A stretch of DNA of 64,000 nucleotides, taken from Chryseobacterium shigense (GTDB lineage: Bacteria; Bacteroidota; Bacteroidia; Flavobacteriales; Weeksellaceae). The stretch covers positions 682,001 to 746,000 of the forward strand of contig NZ_FTNY01000003.1 of the NCBI RefSeq assembly GCF_900156575.1, read 5' to 3'. The notes beneath the pieces were generated by a model. That model saw only the letters and a list, made by a program, of their open reading frames with translations. It did not search any database and was not told the origin of the DNA. Position 1 is the first letter of the stretch, and every line of letters begins with the position of its first letter. A program made the translations under genes and the position numbers. Shown piece after piece: positions 60,777 to 64,000 of the stretch.

Positions 60777-61904
60777 TTGTTTTTGAAAGAAATCCATCTT
60801 ATATCCTTCAACTATCCCTATCCTCCCTCTTACGGAGGCATTATTGATGTTTACTATAAGGTTAAAGCGTTATCAGATCTTGGCATAAAGATCCATCTTC
60901 ACTGTTTTGTGGACCGTATCCCAGAGAAAATTGATCGGGAGATCAAGAACATTACGGAAAATGTTTTCTTTTACAAAAAAAAGAAAAACCCACTTCTTTA
61001 TTTTTCACGAGTTCCTTTTGCTGCTGCCATAAGAAATTCAGAAAATCTTCTTAAAAATCTGACGAGCATAAAAGCACCTATTCTTTTTGAAGGACTGCAA
61101 ACCTCCAATAGCATCAGCAGGCTAAAAGATAAAGGCTACAAGCTTTATCTGCGCTATCATAATAATGAAACTGAGTATTATAAAGGCCTGTCTTCTTCAG
61201 AAAAAAATATATTCAAAAAGATCATTTATACAATTGAATCTTTTAAGTATGCTGCCTATCAAAAAAGAACTTTAAAAGAATTTGAAGGAGTATTCTGCCT
61301 TTCCGAGAAGGAATATAATGAGGTAGATTCCTATTCGAAAAATGCGCATCTTATTCATATTTTCCATGGCAACGAATTGGTAAAACGACTGAACAAAAAA
61401 GGAGATTATTTTCTTTTCCATGGTGATCTCAGTGTGTCTGATAATAAAAAAGCATTAGAGGAAACCATAAGTTTGTTCCAGAATCTTCCCCAGTACAAAC
61501 TTATCATAGCATCCGACCGGGCAGGTAAAGATCTGAAGAAGAAGATCAGCAGTATTGTGAATATAAGCCTTGTTCCTATTGAAACTACGGAAAATCTTCA
61601 TCGTCTTTTTGAAAATGCCCATGCTAACATTCTCCTCTCCTATCAGAATTCCGGAACGAAAGTAAAGCTATTTAATGCTCTCTATAACAGCAGATTTGTC
61701 ATTATCAACGAGAATATAACAGATGACAGGACTTTAATGAATTTATGCTATTGGGGTTGTACCACCCAAGAGATCCGCGAACAAATCATTGCAACAGCAA
61801 CAAAAGACTATACTGAAAATGAGATCAGAAGCGAAGTTCTGGAAAAGAAATATTCGGACAATTCAAAAGCTGTAGAAATGGTCAAAGTTATTTTCAAAGA
61901 TTGA
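60777..61904 (+). CDS. glycosyltransferase (GT4-like)
   Basis: A 375-residue GT-B-fold glycosyltransferase: LISFNYPYPPSYGGIIDVYY at the N-terminus, with the glycine-rich loop, and a C-terminal half with IHIFHGNELVKRL and NILLSYQNSGTKVKLFNALY, the donor-binding region. The start codon is TTG; 60777 or the in-frame TTG at 60783 (LKEIHLISF) are both possible, and no ATG lies near. TACCTTTG at 60747-60754 is a candidate -7 box. It ends 11 bp inside the convergent GT9 gene. Acts in surface glycan synthesis. Confidence 0.82.
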   Translation: MFLKEIHLISFNYPYPPSYGGIIDVYYKVKALSDLGIKIHLHCFVDRIPEKIDREIKNITENVFFYKKKKNPLLYFSRVPFAAAIRNSENLLKNLTSIKAPILFEGLQTSNSISRLKDKGYKLYLRYHNNETEYYKGLSSSEKNIFKKIIYTIESFKYAAYQKRTLKEFEGVFCLSEKEYNEVDSYSKNAHLIHIFHGNELVKRLNKKGDYFLFHGDLSVSDNKKALEETISLFQNLPQYKLIIASDRAGKDLKKKISSIVNISLVPIETTENLHRLFENAHANILLSYQNSGTKVKLFNALYNSRFVIINENITDDRTLMNLCYWGCTTQEIREQIIATATKDYTENEIRSEVLEKKYSDNSKAVEMVKVIFKD

Positions 61905-62865
61905 CAGCCTGTACTATTTTCTGTACATTAAGCTCTTCCAGGCAAGCCCAATCTCCACGATAGCATTCTTTATCTCCAAAAACAGAACACGGCCTGCAAG
62001 TAAGATCTGCAACCTGCACCACATCATTTTCGCTCTGTCCAAAGCCTAAAAATCCAGCATAAGGATGCGTTGCTCCCCAGATAGAAACGCATCTTGTTCC
62101 CATAAGACTGGCAAGATGCATATTGGCAGAATCCATAGAGATCATTAATTCCAGTTCTGAAATCTTGGCAAGCTCTTCTGAGAGGTTTAATTTTCCGGAA
62201 AGACTCCTGGTGTTGGGAATCTCACTTTCCCACTTCTCAAGGGTTTCTGTTTCTTTTTTTCCACCTCCAAAGAAATAGATGGTATGTTTTTGCGCCAAAA
62301 TTTTAGCCAGTTCATACGTTTTTTCCAATGGAAGCATTTTTCCTTTATGCTGCGCGAAAGGGGCTAATCCTATCCCGGATTTAGGTCCCGGCAAAGGCCT
62401 CAGCTTATGAGAAAGCTCTAATTTAAAACCCATCGCTCTAAAAACATCTGCATAACGCTCAACCGTCTTTTTCAGCTGTACTTTATTCAGGTTCCAGACA
62501 TCGGTCAGCTCTTCCTTTTCCTCTTTTCCTTTATTTATTTTAAAGACTTTAAGTCCTTTTCTCCTGTTGATCTTATCCAGGATCTTTGTTCGGATCACAT
62601 CATGAAGATTGGCAACGAAATCAGGGTTAAATTCATTGATCAATTCATTTGCAAGCCTTCTTAGTCCGAAGAGACCTTTGTATTCATCCAGGTTAATTCC
62701 TTTAAATGTAACATTAGGAATATCAGCAAACAAGCTTTCAAAATTTTTTCTGGAAACCATTACAATCTCTACATCAGGATTCTGCTCCAGAAACTCCCTG
62801 AAGACCGGTGCGGTCATCGCGACGTCACCGAAGGCGGAAAAACGATATGCTAGAATTCTGGTCAC
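61894..62865 (-). CDS. glycosyltransferase family 9 (heptosyltransferase-like)
   Basis: A 323-residue GT-B enzyme of the ADP-heptose:LPS heptosyltransferase family. N-terminal YRFSAFGDVAMTAPVFREFL holds the first loop, followed by PDVEIVMVSRK; the C-terminal donor site is SMDSANMHLASLMGTRCVSI and WGATHPYAGF. Probably adds a core sugar to lipopolysaccharide. Its 3' end overlaps the convergent glycosyltransferase by 11 bp; 2 bp separate its start from the sufE stop codon. Confidence 0.9.
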   Translation of the reverse strand: MTRILAYRFSAFGDVAMTAPVFREFLEQNPDVEIVMVSRKNFESLFADIPNVTFKGINLDEYKGLFGLRRLANELINEFNPDFVANLHDVIRTKILDKINRRKGLKVFKINKGKEEKEELTDVWNLNKVQLKKTVERYADVFRAMGFKLELSHKLRPLPGPKSGIGLAPFAQHKGKMLPLEKTYELAKILAQKHTIYFFGGGKKETETLEKWESEIPNTRSLSGKLNLSEELAKISELELMISMDSANMHLASLMGTRCVSIWGATHPYAGFLGFGQSENDVVQVADLTCRPCSVFGDKECYRGDWACLEELNVQKIVQAVNL

Positions 62866-62867
62866 GG

Positions 62868-63287
62868 CTAAGATTTTAGCTGATAGGCAACTGCGTAAAA
62901 CTTAATCTGTTTGGTCATCGCCATTAATCCATTGGCTCTGGACGGCGAGAGAAATTCCTGAAGTCCGATTTCTGAAATAAACTCAAAATCAGAATCTAAA
63001 ATTTCCTGCATAGAATGTCCACTGTAGATGCTTACTAAAAGAGAAACAATTCCCTTAGGAAGAATTCCGTCTGAATCAGCATCAAAGAAAAGCTTCCCAT
63101 CTTTAAATTCAGCATCAATCCAAACCTTACTCTGACAGCCTTTGATGAGATTGTCATCGGTCTTTCTGTCTTCTGGCAGACCTTTTAACTCTTTACCAAG
63201 ATCAATAATATACTCATACTTTTGTTCCCAGTCATCAAGAAATGCAAATTCTTCGATTATTTCCTGCTGTTTTTCTTTAATGGTCAT
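62868..63287 (-). CDS. sufE: SufE-family cysteine desulfuration protein
   Basis: A 139-residue sulfur acceptor that takes persulfide sulfur from a cysteine desulfurase for Fe-S assembly. The active cysteine is Cys51 in DNLIKGCQSKVWI, the family signature, and the C-terminal GLQEFLSPSRANGLMAM is typical. The partner sufS is not in the window. Two bp upstream of the GT9 gene. Confidence 0.93.
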   Translation of the reverse strand: MTIKEKQQEIIEEFAFLDDWEQKYEYIIDLGKELKGLPEDRKTDDNLIKGCQSKVWIDAEFKDGKLFFDADSDGILPKGIVSLLVSIYSGHSMQEILDSDFEFISEIGLQEFLSPSRANGLMAMTKQIKFYAVAYQLKS

Positions 63288-63334
63288 GTTTTAACAATTA
63301 TCTTCTGCAAAGATAACCATTTTTATAAAGATTA

Positions 63335-64000
63335 TTATTCTGATGCTTTTTCAAATACTTCCAGAAGTTTTACTTCTTCATTTTCCCAGCAAAGTGCTTT
63401 CGATGCTTTTTGAAGTTCTACCTGATAGTTTTTTCTTCCTTTGTTCAGAATTTTATCTACCGCGATCGCAATATTTTCCGGATGATGATCAAGGATTATT
63501 TCTCCTACATCAAATTGTTTTTTGATCTTTTGCATCTCCGGCAGATCCGCCAATAATACGGGAACCCGTGATTGAATATAATCCAAAACTTTATTAGGCA
63601 GAGAATACAGGTAGCTTTCTCCTCCGTTTTCCTCTATACTCATCCCCACATCTGCTACTGCTGTTATCTTCCTTAAATCTTCAGGCTTCAGTTGGCCTAA
63701 AAACGTAACTTTATGCTGAAGGTTTTCTTTCAATACAAGATCTTCATATTCCTTTTTTCTTGGCCCGGTTCCGGCTATTTTTAAAACGACTCCGTCCAGA
63801 TGATGCATTGCCATAATAGCCTTATCGATCCCACGGAAAGGGTTAATTGATCCCTGGTATAAAAATATTTTAGGATTGTTTTCAGGAATTTCACAGATAG
63901 GATCTAAACTTCTTGGTGCATTCTGAACAACAACAGCACTTACTCCATATTTTTTGTGGAACCATTTTGCGTAGCTTTCACTAGCGGTAATCATCCATTT
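63335..64000 (-). CDS. glycosyltransferase, 5' end beyond the window
   Basis: At least 221 residues of a GT-B glycosyltransferase (GT4-like): PEFNPKIFLYQGSINPFRGI-type donor loop seen as IFLYQGSINPFRGIDKAIMA, then AGTGPRKKEYEDLV, FLGQLKPEDL and SYLYSLPNKVLDYIQSRVPV. The frame stays open through Lys-Trp to the window edge, so the ATG at 63994 is internal. Only the C-terminal half is seen. Probably part of the same glycan gene group. Confidence 0.85.
   Translation of the reverse strand, partial: KWMITASESYAKWFHKKYGVSAVVVQNAPRSLDPICEIPENNPKIFLYQGSINPFRGIDKAIMAMHHLDGVVLKIAGTGPRKKEYEDLVLKENLQHKVTFLGQLKPEDLRKITAVADVGMSIEENGGESYLYSLPNKVLDYIQSRVPVLLADLPEMQKIKKQFDVGEIILDHHPENIAIAVDKILNKGRKNYQVELQKASKALCWENEEVKLLEVFEKASE

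Overview
The window looks like a chromosomal segment of a Chryseobacterium-like bacterium (Flavobacteriales, Weeksellaceae or a close relative). The evidence is AT-rich DNA, repeated promoter boxes of the Bacteroidota type (TAnnTTTG, once with a TTG exactly 19 bp upstream), a type IX secretion sorting domain, TonB-dependent receptor and ExbB/ExbD/TonB genes, LytTR two-component genes, and small double-glycine 'bacteriocin-like' peptides typical of the genus. No prophage, IS transposase, CRISPR array or rRNA is visible.

Region 1 (1-15 kb) is dominated by one long minus-strand sulfate assimilation operon read from about 14.55 kb down to 1 kb: cysH, cysD, cysN, cysE, cysK, SUMT (cobA), cysJ, cysI, a 32-codon Cys-Cys mini-ORF, a TonB-dependent receptor, and a fusion of precorrin-2 dehydrogenase with a TSUP/TauE-type permease. 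It covers sulfate activation, APS reduction, sulfite reduction, the siroheme cofactor and cysteine synthesis. A perfect inverted repeat lies over the -33 element of the operon promoter, and an Rrf2-type regulator gene sits just upstream. A partial HMG-CoA lyase gene occupies the left edge.

Region 2 (15-31.8 kb) is mixed: pepT, secreted TonB-C-like proteins, a cysteine-rich bacteriocin-like peptide, an outer-membrane barrel, a LytS/LytTR pair, an AraC regulator with a Bcr/CflA efflux pump, thiL, a thioesterase, a flavoprotein, membrane proteins, a YARHG lipoprotein, two thioredoxin-fold proteins and two further tiny double-glycine peptides ending in Cys-Cys. Region 3 (31.8-46 kb) holds housekeeping and conserved genes: mutS, acetyltransferase, cupin-like protein, bestrophin, TrmH-family methyltransferase, CBS protein, nadK, class II fba, accD and an SpmA/SpmB-type membrane protein. 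Region 4 (46-64 kb) carries the exbB-exbD-tonB set, a DUF885 lipoprotein, endonuclease III, peroxiredoxin, a T9SS beta-helix protein, mannose-1-phosphate guanylyltransferase, SprT-like protein, TolC-like protein, folC, two identical tRNA-Val genes, three glycosyltransferases (the last cut by the window edge) and sufE.

The most unusual structure is in the spacers. Five intergenic loci hold imperfect inverted repeats whose arms are built from 7-bp units. The unit sequence differs between loci (TGATTAA, GGAAGAG-like twice, TACATTT, TAGCAAC), but the 7-bp period and inverted layout are shared. One of the five (about 45.32-45.84 kb) encloses a four-helix-bundle (S23/IVP family) gene, so these may be one class of small mobile or expanding element. 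A different, degenerate dispersed repeat occurs twice in opposite orientation (about 36.2 and 43.8 kb). Two essential-type proteins have lost their usual cysteine metal sites: AccD lacks its zinc-ribbon cysteines and endonuclease III lacks its 4Fe-4S cysteines.
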